From Prevotellaceae bacterium UBA2744 (GTDB taxonomy: Bacteria > Bacteroidota > Bacteroidia > Bacteroidales > Bacteroidaceae): a stretch of DNA of 64,000 bases. Each line of letters starts with the position of its first letter. The first letter of the stretch is position 1. The DNA lies in assembly GCA_002353575.1 (NCBI GenBank), contig DEJQ01000007.1:73969-137968 (forward strand). Reading direction: 5' to 3'. A program made the position numbers and the translations under genes. The notes under the pieces are model-generated. The model was not told the DNA's origin and did not search any database. It saw nothing but the letters and a program-made list of their open reading frames with translations. Of the stretch, positions 8,309-16,783 are shown one piece after another.

Positions 8309-9283
8309 TCAGACTGTACGTCGGGCTACGTAATCAATGTAAGCAAAGAGTGAAGATTTTACATCGGAATCAGGGAAAACAGAAAGCAGTTCCTTAGCCT
8401 CATCAGCCAACTGGAACATACGTTTTTCGGCATATTCAATTCCACCGTTCTGCAAGGTGTAATCTATGAGTCGGTTTATCTCCGATTCCGTGGCAGAGAG
8501 ATTCTTCACAGCCTTGGCAATACGCAGCATTTCGGCATTATTACCGGACTTTAAAACAAAGATGGCAGGCAGAGTAAGCTTGCCTTCTTTCATATCATTA
8601 CCTGTAGGTTTTCCTATCTCTGTGGAATGTGAGTAATCGAAGATATCATCACGTATCTGGAAACAGAGTCCGAGGGTTTCTCCAAACTTGCCGAGACGCT
8701 GAACCATACCCTCATCATCGGTAGCAGAAATAGCTCCTGCCTGGGCACAGGCTGCAAAAAGCGATGCTGTCTTCTGGTGGATAATACGGAAATAAACGTC
8801 TTCGCTTATCTCCTGGTTATGCACAGACTTAAGCTGCAGGAGTTCACCACTTGCCAATTCCCGGGTCGTAGCAGCCACAATAGACGAGAACCTGCGATTA
8901 GCTACCTTCGACACGTTCTCTATGGAAAGAGCAAGGATAAAGTCGCCCACAAGGACAGCAATCTTATTGTCGTAGGTCTTATTTACGGAGTCCTGTCCTC
9001 GTCGCTCCTCACTCTCATCAACCACATCGTCGTGAATCAGCGTAGCTGTGTGCATCAGTTCCAATGCTACAGCACTATGCAGAGTATCCTGACAGACCTC
9101 GCCACAGAGTTTTGCAGAAAGCAGAGTGAGCATCGGACGCATCATCTTACCCTTTCGACTGGAGACATGGGTGAGCACCTCCTGAAGGAGTGCATTATCT
9201 GAATGCATACACTGATTCCATGTCTGGATAAAATCCGACATCTCTGCCTCAATAGCGTTTCTTATCTGTTGTAATGCATCCAT
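8309..9283 (-). CDS. ispB: Trans-polyprenyl diphosphate synthase (octaprenyl-type)
   Basis: The 324-residue enzyme condenses isopentenyl diphosphate into a long chain, probably the menaquinone side chain. The first aspartate-rich motif DDVVDESEERRG is at about residues 83-94 and the second, DDIFDY, near 212. GKMMRPMLTLLSAKL marks the substrate-binding N-terminus. Chain length cannot be read from sequence, so the ispB symbol is tentative. A -7 box TACCTTTG (complement of 9302-9309) lies about 20 nt upstream. Confidence 0.88.
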   Translation of the reverse strand: MDALQQIRNAIEAEMSDFIQTWNQCMHSDNALLQEVLTHVSSRKGKMMRPMLTLLSAKLCGEVCQDTLHSAVALELMHTATLIHDDVVDESEERRGQDSVNKTYDNKIAVLVGDFILALSIENVSKVANRRFSSIVAATTRELASGELLQLKSVHNQEISEDVYFRIIHQKTASLFAACAQAGAISATDDEGMVQRLGKFGETLGLCFQIRDDIFDYSHSTEIGKPTGNDMKEGKLTLPAIFVLKSGNNAEMLRIAKAVKNLSATESEINRLIDYTLQNGGIEYAEKRMFQLADEAKELLSVFPDSDVKSSLFAYIDYVARRTV

Positions 9284-9360
9284 AAATATCCGAAATCAGT
9301 GCAAAGGTAATCATAATAGTGCGATTTTTCTACTTTTCCGAGGAAAAAACTGGCACGGCC

Positions 9361-10188
9361 CTATCGGTATGTATAGTCCATCTTCATGGATACAAACCCC
9401 TTAGGCCATTTCTTCTTGTCAAGATAAAATTTAGCACGCCCCGATTTCAACAGGTAGAGATTCGGTCTCACTTCGCTAAAGTCATAATACATATTGTTCT
9501 GACCCTCGTTATAACTGAGTTTTGAGATCTGCCAGCATCCCTCGGCAATGTGGACCTCCATACTGTCGAGCCGTACTATATACATCTTCCTGTTGTCTGC
9601 CATATAACTGCCTATGCACTTCATGCCCGTCTCCTTCTTCTTCTTGTATTTCTTCTGCAGATCATTCGCCTTGTCGCGCACCTTCTCGTAGAATTTATCG
9701 AACACATTCGCACTCATCATACCGTCGTGCTTGAGGAACGACTTAACCTGTTTCGGCTTCAGGAGCTGCAGCATCTCCACCATACGTACATTCGAAGTGG
9801 TAATCTTGCCTTTATGAAAATGTATATCCTCAGCCATAGTGATGCCGAAATGCTTGTGTTCCATCAGCGCTGAAACAATCTTACCATACCCTGCAAGACG
9901 AGCTACGAAGGTAATGGTGCGTCGATGAGGAATCTTCTTCAGGTCCATATCCTTCTCCAACTGACACCTGACAGAATAATCCAACTCGTCAATATGTTTC
10001 TTCAGTGGTTTGGCATTATCCAATACTTGCTTGATTAAATACTCTTCGATAGTCATTCCGTCAGCCAGCACAACGTATTCAGGTAATTCTACAGTCTTCA
10101 AAATTACGCTGTCGCTCTGAGCAGACACATCGAGACTATAGAACATTACTGAAATAATAAATATGGTACGTGCGATAACTTCCATCAT
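9361..10188 (-). CDS. Secreted hypothetical protein
   Basis: A 275-residue protein with a signal peptide ending near DVSAQSD (about residue 24). The mature part is rich in Lys and charged helices in the middle (KVRDKANDLQKKYKKKK) and ends in a Tyr-rich, beta-like region (YYDFSEVRPNLYLLKSGRAK). It has a consensus promoter at 10215-10244. I do not recognise the family. It appears to be a single-gene unit in the periplasm or at the outer membrane. Confidence 0.7.
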   Translation of the reverse strand: MMEVIARTIFIISVMFYSLDVSAQSDSVILKTVELPEYVVLADGMTIEEYLIKQVLDNAKPLKKHIDELDYSVRCQLEKDMDLKKIPHRRTITFVARLAGYGKIVSALMEHKHFGITMAEDIHFHKGKITTSNVRMVEMLQLLKPKQVKSFLKHDGMMSANVFDKFYEKVRDKANDLQKKYKKKKETGMKCIGSYMADNRKMYIVRLDSMEVHIAEGCWQISKLSYNEGQNNMYYDFSEVRPNLYLLKSGRAKFYLDKKKWPKGFVSMKMDYTYR

Positions 10189-10214
10189 ATAGCTTTGTCT
10201 TGTAATTGTGGCTG

Positions 10215-10244
10215 CAAAGATACACTTATCTTTTTACATGCAAA
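10215..10244 (-). promoter_or_regulatory. Promoter of the 9361-10188 gene
   Basis: TATCTTTG (complement of 10215-10222) follows TTTG (complement of 10241-10244) after 18 nt, close to consensus, 27 nt from the start codon. Confidence 0.55.
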
Positions 10245-10343
10245 AAAGGTCAAATCATATTAGCAAGCTTTAACACACGGAGGAATAGCTGTTTCTACGT
10301 ACAAAAGATTTAGTTTGTTGCTCCGTATTTGGAAAAAAGTACG

Positions 10344-10351
10344 TATTTTTG
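10344..10351 (+). promoter_or_regulatory. -7 box for polA
   Basis: TATTTTTG exactly matches TAnnTTTG and lies 19 nt before the polA ATG. No well-spaced TTTG was found for the -33 box. Confidence 0.45.
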
Positions 10352-10370
10352 CCCCACTAACTGATAAATA

Positions 10371-13217
10371 ATGAAAAAACTATTTCTACTCGATGCCTAT
10401 GCTTTAATCTACCGTGCCTACTATGGTTTTATCAACAGGCCACTGATTAACAGCAAGGGAAACAATACTTCTGCTATCTTCGGATTTGTAAAGACACTGG
10501 AGGAAGTGCTGAAAAAAGAAAACCCCGACTATATCGGAGTTGCCTTCGACCTGCACGGACCTACGTTCCGCCATGAGGCTTTTCCGGAATACAAGGCGCA
10601 GAGAGAGGAAACTCCCGACGGCATTAAATTCGCCGTTCCGGTCATTAAGGAAATCCTGACTGCATACAACATCCCTGTATTGGGATGTGAAGGGTACGAA
10701 GCCGACGACATCATCGGAACGCTTGCGACTCAGGCAAAGGGCATCAGCGACCTGGAGACATACATGATGACTCCCGACAAGGACTACGGACAACTGGTCA
10801 GCGGTAACGTGCGTATGTACAAACCTCGGCATGACGGTGGCTACGACATATTAGGAGAGAAAGAGATAAAACAGAAATACGGCATTCAAGATACCAGACA
10901 GGTCATCGACCTTCTGGGACTTATGGGCGACTCCTCGGATAACTTCCCGGGATGTCCGGGCGTGGGAGAGAAGACTGCCGTAAAACTGATAAACGAATTT
11001 GGCAGCATTGATGGCTTGCTTTCAAACATAGACAAGTTGAAAGGGGCAATGAAGACAAAAGTGGAGACTCATGTCGATGACATCAAGATGAGTCATTTCC
11101 TTGCCACCATAAAAACAGATGTGCCAGGACTGACCCTCGACCTTGACGCACTGAAACGACAGGAGCCGGACAGCGAAAGTCTGCAGGCTTTGTTTGAAGA
11201 ACACGAATTGCGTTCTCTCATCAAAGGAAAAGAAAAGGCTCACTCCCCCATCCCACCCAAAGAACAAAAGAAGAGTGCCCAGCTGGATATGTTTGCTTCA
11301 GCCCCGACAGCTGCAACAGACAAATCAAACCCACAAATCCTTGACTTATTTGCTGGCAACAGTGCGAACGATTCCGAAAATTCTATTCTCAGCGACTATA
11401 AATCCATAGGTGCGAAGTACCAAATGGTTGATAGCGAGGAGGAAATGCAGAAATTAACCGAAAAACTTTTGTCAGCAAAAGAATTCGCGTTAGATACAGA
11501 GACTGCCTCATGGGACAAAAATGACAAAACTGTGGATCCGATGAAGGCAGAACTGGTAGGTTTGAGTTTTTCCGTCACAGAAAACGAAGGGTATTATGTT
11601 CCGATACCGGCAGAACGAGACCAAGCAATCAATATCCTGAAAATATTCGAACAGGCATATGCCAGCGAGACCATTCTGAAGATAGGTCATAACATAAAGT
11701 ACGACATGATTGTCTTGTCGCACTACGGCATAAAAGTCGGAGGCCCTCTCTTCGACACGATGATTGCCGATTACGTACTTTACTCAGAACGCCCACATAA
11801 GATGGATAGTCTGGCAGAGGCATACCTGAAGTATAAAACCATCCACTACGAAGATGTAGTGGGCAGCGGCAGACTGCAGAAGACCATGCGCGATGTGACT
11901 CCCGCAGATGTAGTAAACTATGCAGCGGAAGATGCTGACGTGACACTCAAGTTGAAACATATCCTAGAGAAGGAACTGGAACAACGCGGACTGACCAAAC
12001 TGTTTGAAGACATAGAGATGCCTCTTGTGCGAGTGCTAATGCGAATGGAGATGAACGGAGCACGAATCGACACAGCAGCCCTGAAGGAAACATCAGCTCT
12101 CTTCACAGAAAAAATGCTGGAGATAGAACGTGAGATACACGAGATAGCAGGTGCAGAACTGAATATATCTTCTCCAAAACAGATTGGAGAACTTCTCTTC
12201 GACAAACTGAAACTGGTGGAGAAACCAAAGAAGACAAAAAAGGGGCAATACGTGACCGATGAGGCCACTTTGCAGACTCTGAAGGGCAAGCACAAGGTCG
12301 TGGGTATGATTCTCGATTACAGAGGCTATAAGAAGCTTCTGGGCACATATATCGATGCCCTGCCGCTGCTGATTAACTCCAGGACGGGCCATATACACAC
12401 TTCCTACAATCAAGCTGTCACATCAACAGGCCGATTGTCGTCAAGCAATCCGAACCTGCAGAATATCCCGATACGGGATGAAAACGGCAAGGAGGTACGA
12501 AAGGCATTCATCCCCGACGACGGAGAACTGTTCTTCTCTGCCGACTATAGTCAGATAGAACTGCGACTGATGGCTCACATGAGTGGCGACAAGAATATGA
12601 TCGAGGATTTCAATTCGGGACACGATATTCACCAGGCTACAGCAGCAAAGATATTCAAATGTCCTATTACGGAGGTGACAAGCGATATGCGACGTAAGGC
12701 TAAGACTGCCAACTTCGGTATCATATACGGCATCTCTGCATTCGGACTGGCAGAACGCATGGAGGTAAGCCGCACAGAAGCAAAGGATCTGATAGATGAG
12801 TATTTCCAGACATACCCTGGGGTGAAGACCTATATGGAAGAGGCTGTAAAGAAAGCCCGGAAACTGAAATACACCGAAACTCTCTTCGGACGCCAATGTC
12901 AGGTGAACGGTATCGACGAACACAATGCCGTGGTACGTGGATATGCCGAACGAAATGCCATCAATGCCCCAATCCAAGGAACGGCTGCCGACATCATAAA
13001 GATAGCTATGATTCGCATAGACCGACGCCTGCAAGAAGAAGGACTGCGCAGCAAGATGATTCTGCAGGTACACGACGAACTGAATTTCAGCGTGGTGCCT
13101 GAAGAGAAGGAACGCCTGGAACAGATTGTCCGCACTGAGATGGAAAATGCCATACAACTGTCCGTACCACTCATCGTGGATTGCGGATGGGGAAACAACT
13201 GGCTGGAAGCACACTGA
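10371..13217 (+). CDS. polA: DNA polymerase I
   Basis: The 948-residue enzyme has three parts. Residues 1-290 form the 5'-3' exonuclease (LFLLDAYALIYRAYYGF, GLMGDSSDNFPGCPGVGEKT). A linker leads to the 3'-5' exonuclease at about 340-530, where ALDTETA keeps the metal-binding Asp and Glu, so proofreading is probably active. The polymerase at 550-948 shows DYSQIELRLMAHMSGD (motif A), RRKAKTANFGIIYG (motif B) and QVHDELNF (motif C). It fills gaps in repair and replaces Okazaki primers. A heptamer-repeat spacer follows. Confidence 0.97.
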   Translation: MKKLFLLDAYALIYRAYYGFINRPLINSKGNNTSAIFGFVKTLEEVLKKENPDYIGVAFDLHGPTFRHEAFPEYKAQREETPDGIKFAVPVIKEILTAYNIPVLGCEGYEADDIIGTLATQAKGISDLETYMMTPDKDYGQLVSGNVRMYKPRHDGGYDILGEKEIKQKYGIQDTRQVIDLLGLMGDSSDNFPGCPGVGEKTAVKLINEFGSIDGLLSNIDKLKGAMKTKVETHVDDIKMSHFLATIKTDVPGLTLDLDALKRQEPDSESLQALFEEHELRSLIKGKEKAHSPIPPKEQKKSAQLDMFASAPTAATDKSNPQILDLFAGNSANDSENSILSDYKSIGAKYQMVDSEEEMQKLTEKLLSAKEFALDTETASWDKNDKTVDPMKAELVGLSFSVTENEGYYVPIPAERDQAINILKIFEQAYASETILKIGHNIKYDMIVLSHYGIKVGGPLFDTMIADYVLYSERPHKMDSLAEAYLKYKTIHYEDVVGSGRLQKTMRDVTPADVVNYAAEDADVTLKLKHILEKELEQRGLTKLFEDIEMPLVRVLMRMEMNGARIDTAALKETSALFTEKMLEIEREIHEIAGAELNISSPKQIGELLFDKLKLVEKPKKTKKGQYVTDEATLQTLKGKHKVVGMILDYRGYKKLLGTYIDALPLLINSRTGHIHTSYNQAVTSTGRLSSSNPNLQNIPIRDENGKEVRKAFIPDDGELFFSADYSQIELRLMAHMSGDKNMIEDFNSGHDIHQATAAKIFKCPITEVTSDMRRKAKTANFGIIYGISAFGLAERMEVSRTEAKDLIDEYFQTYPGVKTYMEEAVKKARKLKYTETLFGRQCQVNGIDEHNAVVRGYAERNAINAPIQGTAADIIKIAMIRIDRRLQEEGLRSKMILQVHDELNFSVVPEEKERLEQIVRTEMENAIQLSVPLIVDCGWGNNWLEAH

Positions 13218-13221
13218 TTAA

Positions 13222-13277
13222 AGTTGAGAGTTGAGAGTTGAGAGTTTAGAGTTTAGAGATTAAAGTTGATAGATTAT
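13222..13277 (+). repeat. 7-nt repeat spacer between polA and rdgB
   Basis: Eight consecutive 7-nt units fill the spacer: three AGTTGAG, two AGTTTAG, then AGATTAA, AGTTGAT and AGATTAT, the last overlapping the rdgB ATG at 13276. Divergence increases toward the start codon but the 7-nt phase holds. Confidence 0.7.
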
Positions 13278-13911
13278 GGAAACAATAGTATTTGCAAGTA
13301 ATAACGAACATAAACTTCAGGAGATACGCAATATTCTGAGTGGACACTTCGAGATTAAGTCGCTCCACGACATAGGGTGTGAAGCGGATATCCCAGAAAC
13401 AGGACTCACGTTCGAAGAGAATGCTCTGCAGAAGGCAGAATATGTGAAGGCACACTATGGTCTCGACTGTTTTGCCGACGACTCAGGGATGGAGGTTGAG
13501 GCTCTTGGAGGCGAACCTGGAATCTACTCTGCCCGCTATGCCAAGATGCACGGCAGAGAGGTGACTCCAGACACCCGCGACGACATAAATATGGATGTGC
13601 TCATAGAACGCTTAGAGGCTCTGAAACCGCAATACGGCACTCTTGCCGGCGCACGCATCCTCTCGCCTGCCCAGTTCCGCACCTGCATAGCTCTCATCTA
13701 CAAGGGTGAGACACACTACTTCGACGGAATAGTCAGAGGAAACATCATCGACCAGAAACGAGGAACGGAAGGATTCGGTTACGACCCTATCTTCGTACCT
13801 GACGGATTCGACAAGACTTATGCCCAATTGGGCAATGAGACCAAAAACGGAATCAGTCACAGAGCAAGGGCAGTACAGAAACTGGAGGCTTTTTTCAACT
13901 CTTTAAAATAA
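13276..13911 (+). CDS. rdgB: Non-canonical purine NTP pyrophosphatase (RdgB/HAM1 family)
   Basis: It hydrolyses ITP, dITP and XTP to monophosphates, keeping deaminated purines out of nucleic acids. IVFASNNEHKLQEIRNIL is the family N-terminus. CFADDSGMEVEALGGEPGIYSARYA is the catalytic region, and GFGYDPIFVPDG plus SHRARAVQKL complete the signature. At 211 residues it is slightly long owing to a short insert near residues 97-135. It may be co-transcribed with polA. Confidence 0.94.
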   Translation: METIVFASNNEHKLQEIRNILSGHFEIKSLHDIGCEADIPETGLTFEENALQKAEYVKAHYGLDCFADDSGMEVEALGGEPGIYSARYAKMHGREVTPDTRDDINMDVLIERLEALKPQYGTLAGARILSPAQFRTCIALIYKGETHYFDGIVRGNIIDQKRGTEGFGYDPIFVPDGFDKTYAQLGNETKNGISHRARAVQKLEAFFNSLK

Positions 13912-13934
13912 CGCAAGAAGACGCATACATCACC

Positions 13935-14993
13935 ATGAACAGCTGCAAGCATTTCATCGTTGTTCTCACGCTCCTATGCTGGTGCCCCAGTCTTACACTC
14001 ATGGCACAACGGATAGGTGCAGGATTCGATATGTATAACTTCTTCGATAATTCCGAAGGCGACGACACTTACCGAAGCACAGTAACCTATGCCGGAACAC
14101 GTTTCACTCCGACCCTGACGCTGGCAACCAACGACAGCCTTCATCGCGTTGTGGGAGGGTACAATTTCCTGTATGAATATGGAGAAAGCGGACTCAGCAA
14201 GGGTGCTATAGAAGTCTATTACCAATTTAAGAACAAAAACTTCAGGGTTCTCTTCGGTAGTTTTCCGCGACATCTGATGCACGAACAGATGCCTGACTAC
14301 ATCCTCTGCGACTCCATCAGGTATTTCCGCCCTGAGATGACCGGAATAGACTTCCTCTACACAGCAAGAAACGGACATGTGGAGGTGTTCCTCGACTGGA
14401 TACAGAAACGCTCGCCAACAGAGCGCGAACAGTTCATGGCAGGCGTCACGACCCGTTTCCACTTCAACAGATTCCAACTGGGTATGGAGGGAAATATATA
14501 CCACTATGCCCTTGAAGATGACGGACACAGCATGGGGCATAGCATACACGAGGTCGTCACAGCCCACCCCTTCGTAGGAGTCCTGTTAGGCAACAAAAGG
14601 GGGACATTCACTGCCGACCTGCGAGGCGGTGTCCTTCTGCAGGCAGACCGCGACCGTGCAGATATGAAATGGCACGTACCCGTTGGGTTCATCGCCGATG
14701 CCGACCTCAGATTTTATCGTTTTCTCCTACACGAGACATTCTATGCCGGTAAGTCGCAACATTACTTCGGCAGGGAGGGTTTCGGAAAGTACTACTGGGG
14801 CGACACTTTCACCCGTTCCAAATGCTACAGCCGCACAGACATCGGTTACAACATCATAAGACACAAGAACGTGGATTTTGACGCAAAACTGACATTCAAT
14901 ATCACAGATAAAGGAATGCAGTGGCATCAGATGCTTACCCTGCGATTCAGATTAAATGGTGAGTATAAATTCAAATCGCAGACTTCCCATTAG
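13935..14993 (+). CDS. Predicted outer-membrane beta-barrel protein
   Basis: A 352-residue protein with a signal peptide ending near LTLMAQRIG. The mature chain alternates polar and aromatic residues in short strands throughout (VEVYYQFKNKNFRVLFGSF, FHFNRFQLGMEGNIYHYAL) and ends with a strand-like LTLRFRLNGEYKF, as outer-membrane barrels do. No specific transporter family was recognised. It begins 23 nt after rdgB and may share its transcript. Confidence 0.65.
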   Translation: MNSCKHFIVVLTLLCWCPSLTLMAQRIGAGFDMYNFFDNSEGDDTYRSTVTYAGTRFTPTLTLATNDSLHRVVGGYNFLYEYGESGLSKGAIEVYYQFKNKNFRVLFGSFPRHLMHEQMPDYILCDSIRYFRPEMTGIDFLYTARNGHVEVFLDWIQKRSPTEREQFMAGVTTRFHFNRFQLGMEGNIYHYALEDDGHSMGHSIHEVVTAHPFVGVLLGNKRGTFTADLRGGVLLQADRDRADMKWHVPVGFIADADLRFYRFLLHETFYAGKSQHYFGREGFGKYYWGDTFTRSKCYSRTDIGYNIIRHKNVDFDAKLTFNITDKGMQWHQMLTLRFRLNGEYKFKSQTSH

Positions 14994-15044
14994 TTCCTAT
15001 AGTTCCAATTCCACCTATTAACTCCCATAGCTCCTCCCCATACC

Positions 15045-15563
15045 ATGACCCTCAAACGCATTACCACTTCAACCGACCCTCTGCTAGCAGGAGTACCGAA
15101 ACTATACGAGGAGGCATTTCCGCCTATAGCACGCATAGACAGCAGGCAGCTACTGAGGCTGATAGACAAACATGAAAACCTTGAGTTCTACGTAATATGT
15201 AAGGACGATGAGTTCTGCGGCTTCGCTATGATATGGAACTTAGACACATTCCGATATTTTAATTATCTGGCAATTTGTCCTTGGTGTCGGAACAAAGGAC
15301 TGGGAGCAGAAGTAATCGATACTATAAGAAAACAGTCAACTCTGCCATTCATAGGGGAAGTGGAACAACCGATAAGCGAAATGCAGAAACGACGCTTGGC
15401 ATTCTACAAACGCAAAGGACTGGTAGTCATTTCCGAGAATCCTACTATCCTGAACAACTTTCATCCCGGCAATGACCTTTGGCTCATTTCTACCAATCCC
15501 GTCAGCGATATAGACTTCATACAGCAGGAGATCATCGATAAGGTTTATAAGGTCTCTCACTGA
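15045..15563 (+). CDS. GNAT-family N-acetyltransferase
   Basis: The 172-residue protein has the GNAT fold by pattern. The acetyl-CoA loop is recognisable in ICPWCRNKGLGAEVI, a variant of the R/QxxGxG/A motif, after strand FRYFNYLA. LAFYKRKGLV is the usual C-terminal helix-strand seen in the family. The substrate cannot be inferred. It follows the beta-barrel gene by 51 nt of T/C-rich sequence. Confidence 0.7.
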   Translation: MTLKRITTSTDPLLAGVPKLYEEAFPPIARIDSRQLLRLIDKHENLEFYVICKDDEFCGFAMIWNLDTFRYFNYLAICPWCRNKGLGAEVIDTIRKQSTLPFIGEVEQPISEMQKRRLAFYKRKGLVVISENPTILNNFHPGNDLWLISTNPVSDIDFIQQEIIDKVYKVSH

Positions 15564-15622
15564 AAGAAGTAGCACCTTCAGGCAAGATATGTTTTAGTCT
15601 ATACAGCCGCACAACGCAGACT

Positions 15623-15658
15623 AAAAAAGGCCACCGCCCCAACACAGGGACGGCAGCC
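15623..15658 (-). terminator. Intrinsic terminator, minus strand
   Basis: On the minus strand a 12-bp stem (15647-15658 with 15629-15640, including G-U pairs) with a 6-nt loop is followed by six T. It lies just after the C-terminal gene remnant ending at 15681 and is best explained as that lost gene's own terminator. Confidence 0.65.
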
Positions 15659-15680
15659 CAAACGCTCATAAAAAAAATGT

Positions 15681-15779
15681 TCACTTGACAAATATCTTCC
15701 TGACGGTTCCGTCGCTCATCTTCAGAATGTTTATGCCCTTAGCTGGATGAGCAATGCGAACACCATTGAGGTTATAATT
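15681..15779 (-). pseudogene. C-terminal remnant of a secreted tail-bearing protein
   Basis: The minus strand reads NYNLNGVRIAHPAKG followed by INILKMSDGTVRKIFVK and a stop. This matches in pattern the tail of the intact protein at 48549-49532 (DLQGRRVANPTKG, then LYIVNGKKVFINI). A TAA stop lies two codons before it in frame and there is no start, so only the last 32 or so codons survive. A terminator follows and a leader-like region precedes it. The tail type is often found on secreted Prevotella proteins. Confidence 0.7.
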
Positions 15780-15810
15780 TAAAAGTTATTAATAGGTTAG
15801 AAGAACACGC

Positions 15811-15987
15811 AAAAAAAACGTGGACAATTACTTTCGTCTACGTTTACCTAGGTATCGCCAAACACCTTTTGCCACTTTGAACGAGTAAAAGCCCACGCCT
15901 TACAGCGTGAGCATCCGAGCTTTTTACTCTTGTGGCTTACTTTAATTTGGCGAATTTAGGTAAACAAGAACTTAAGCGGACGCTTTT
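15811..15987 (-). ncRNA. Structured RNA element, copy A
   Basis: This is one of two closely similar stretches in the window; the other is 28364-28533. Plus-strand coordinates of paired arms are: P1 15842-15849 with 15958-15965; P2 15855-15862 with 15946-15953; P3 15871-15875 with 15932-15936; P4 15883-15890 with 15922-15929; P5 15891-15898 with 15905-15912. Arms of P1 and P3 differ between copies by compensatory changes. P5 pairs fully only as minus-strand RNA, where it uses a U-G pair, and the minus strand ends in a run of eight U. The family is not recognised. Confidence 0.7.
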
Positions 15988-16055
15988 CTATTTATATTTC
16001 TTTATGTCGTTATTTTCTCATAGGCAAGTGGGAATTAAATAGTATTTAATTTTGT

Positions 16056-16292
16056 TTACGCTGCTATACTAATATCATAGAGATATTCTGGAGCAAAGTC
16101 TGCACCATTCTCCCATTCAACAGTATTAAATTTGATTGAGAAGTTCTTGAAATAGTCAATATCCTTCAAGGGAAGATACACCGGACCATTCAAAGAATTG
16201 CTTAAATCAACAACCCTTCGTTCTCCATTATTGAAAAACAACAAAAGTCTGTAGCCGTCAATGTATTCTGCATTTACTATTTCAATAAACAT
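16056..16292 (-). CDS. DUF2442 family protein
   Basis: A 78-residue cytosolic protein with the DUF2442 pattern: a start like FIEIVNAEYIDGYRLLLFF, then GERRVVDLS and an end like FNTVEWENGADFAPEYLYD. It lies 7 nt after the DUF4160 gene. The pair is common across bacteria and is often considered toxin-antitoxin-like, but no activity is established here. Its stop codon overlaps a TGTTTAC heptamer that recurs before the partner gene. Confidence 0.85.
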   Translation of the reverse strand: MFIEIVNAEYIDGYRLLLFFNNGERRVVDLSNSLNGPVYLPLKDIDYFKNFSIKFNTVEWENGADFAPEYLYDISIAA

Positions 16293-16299
16293 AATATCA

Positions 16300-16557
16300 C
16301 TATTTTAAAGGTTCTATTTTATCAAGGGGTTCACCCTTCTGTGCTTTTTCCCAATTTGCCATTAATTCAGTCCGATGCCCGTCAAGCCACTCAAGGATCA
16401 TTCGGAGTGCTCGTCCTGGCATCTCTCCTTTTACAACACCATCTAATATGTTAACGATGACCTTATAATCACCATACCAAGCATGAAAATGTGGAGGCTG
16501 GTGATCAGAAAAATTCATCCAGATATATATTCCGTAAAAGAAACTAATTTGAGGCAT
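16300..16557 (-). CDS. DUF4160 family protein
   Basis: An 85-residue protein with the DUF4160 signature: FFYGIYIWMNFSDHQPPHFH, then AWYGDYKVIVNILDG and a C-terminal RMILEWLDGHRTELMANWEK helix. It is the first gene of a two-gene unit with DUF2442. The promoter at 16587-16617 has the same sequence layout as the one before the second RNA element. A toxin role would be inference from the gene pairing. Confidence 0.88.
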   Translation of the reverse strand: MPQISFFYGIYIWMNFSDHQPPHFHAWYGDYKVIVNILDGVVKGEMPGRALRMILEWLDGHRTELMANWEKAQKGEPLDKIEPLK

Positions 16558-16586
16558 GTATCTACTAATAAATAATGTTTACTGCG

Positions 16587-16617
16587 CAAAAATACGAGTA
16601 AGCGAGCAAAGTACAAA
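16587..16617 (-). promoter_or_regulatory. Promoter for the DUF4160-DUF2442 unit
   Basis: TATTTTTG (complement of 16587-16594) follows TTTG (complement of 16614-16617) after exactly 19 nt. A second TTTG lies within the spacer. The same arrangement, with similar spacer sequence, is found at 28599-28629. Confidence 0.65.
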
Positions 16618-16724
16618 ATAAATAGATTTATTTTTATTTTCAAGTGTGCAATTTCCAGTATTTAACAATGGGACGGATTTTAACATAACGTGTTAAGATA
16701 AGCATAAGGATTTCTTGAGGAATT

Positions 16725-16756
16725 TTTGTAAATTCCGAATTTTCTCCATATTTTTG
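16725..16756 (+). promoter_or_regulatory. Promoter for the thioesterase-parE run
   Basis: TTTG at 16725-16728 and TATTTTTG at 16749-16756 are separated by 20 nt, an exact consensus match, 27 nt before the start codon at 16784. Confidence 0.7.
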
Positions 16757-16783
16757 CAGAGAATAAGCATATTGTGACCATTA

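Noticed and set aside
15590..15628. 9-bp inverted repeat TTTTAGTCT/AGACTAAAA as a terminator
   Set aside because: T and A runs are on the wrong sides for an intrinsic terminator in either direction; the 15623-15658 hairpin explains the minus-strand end better.
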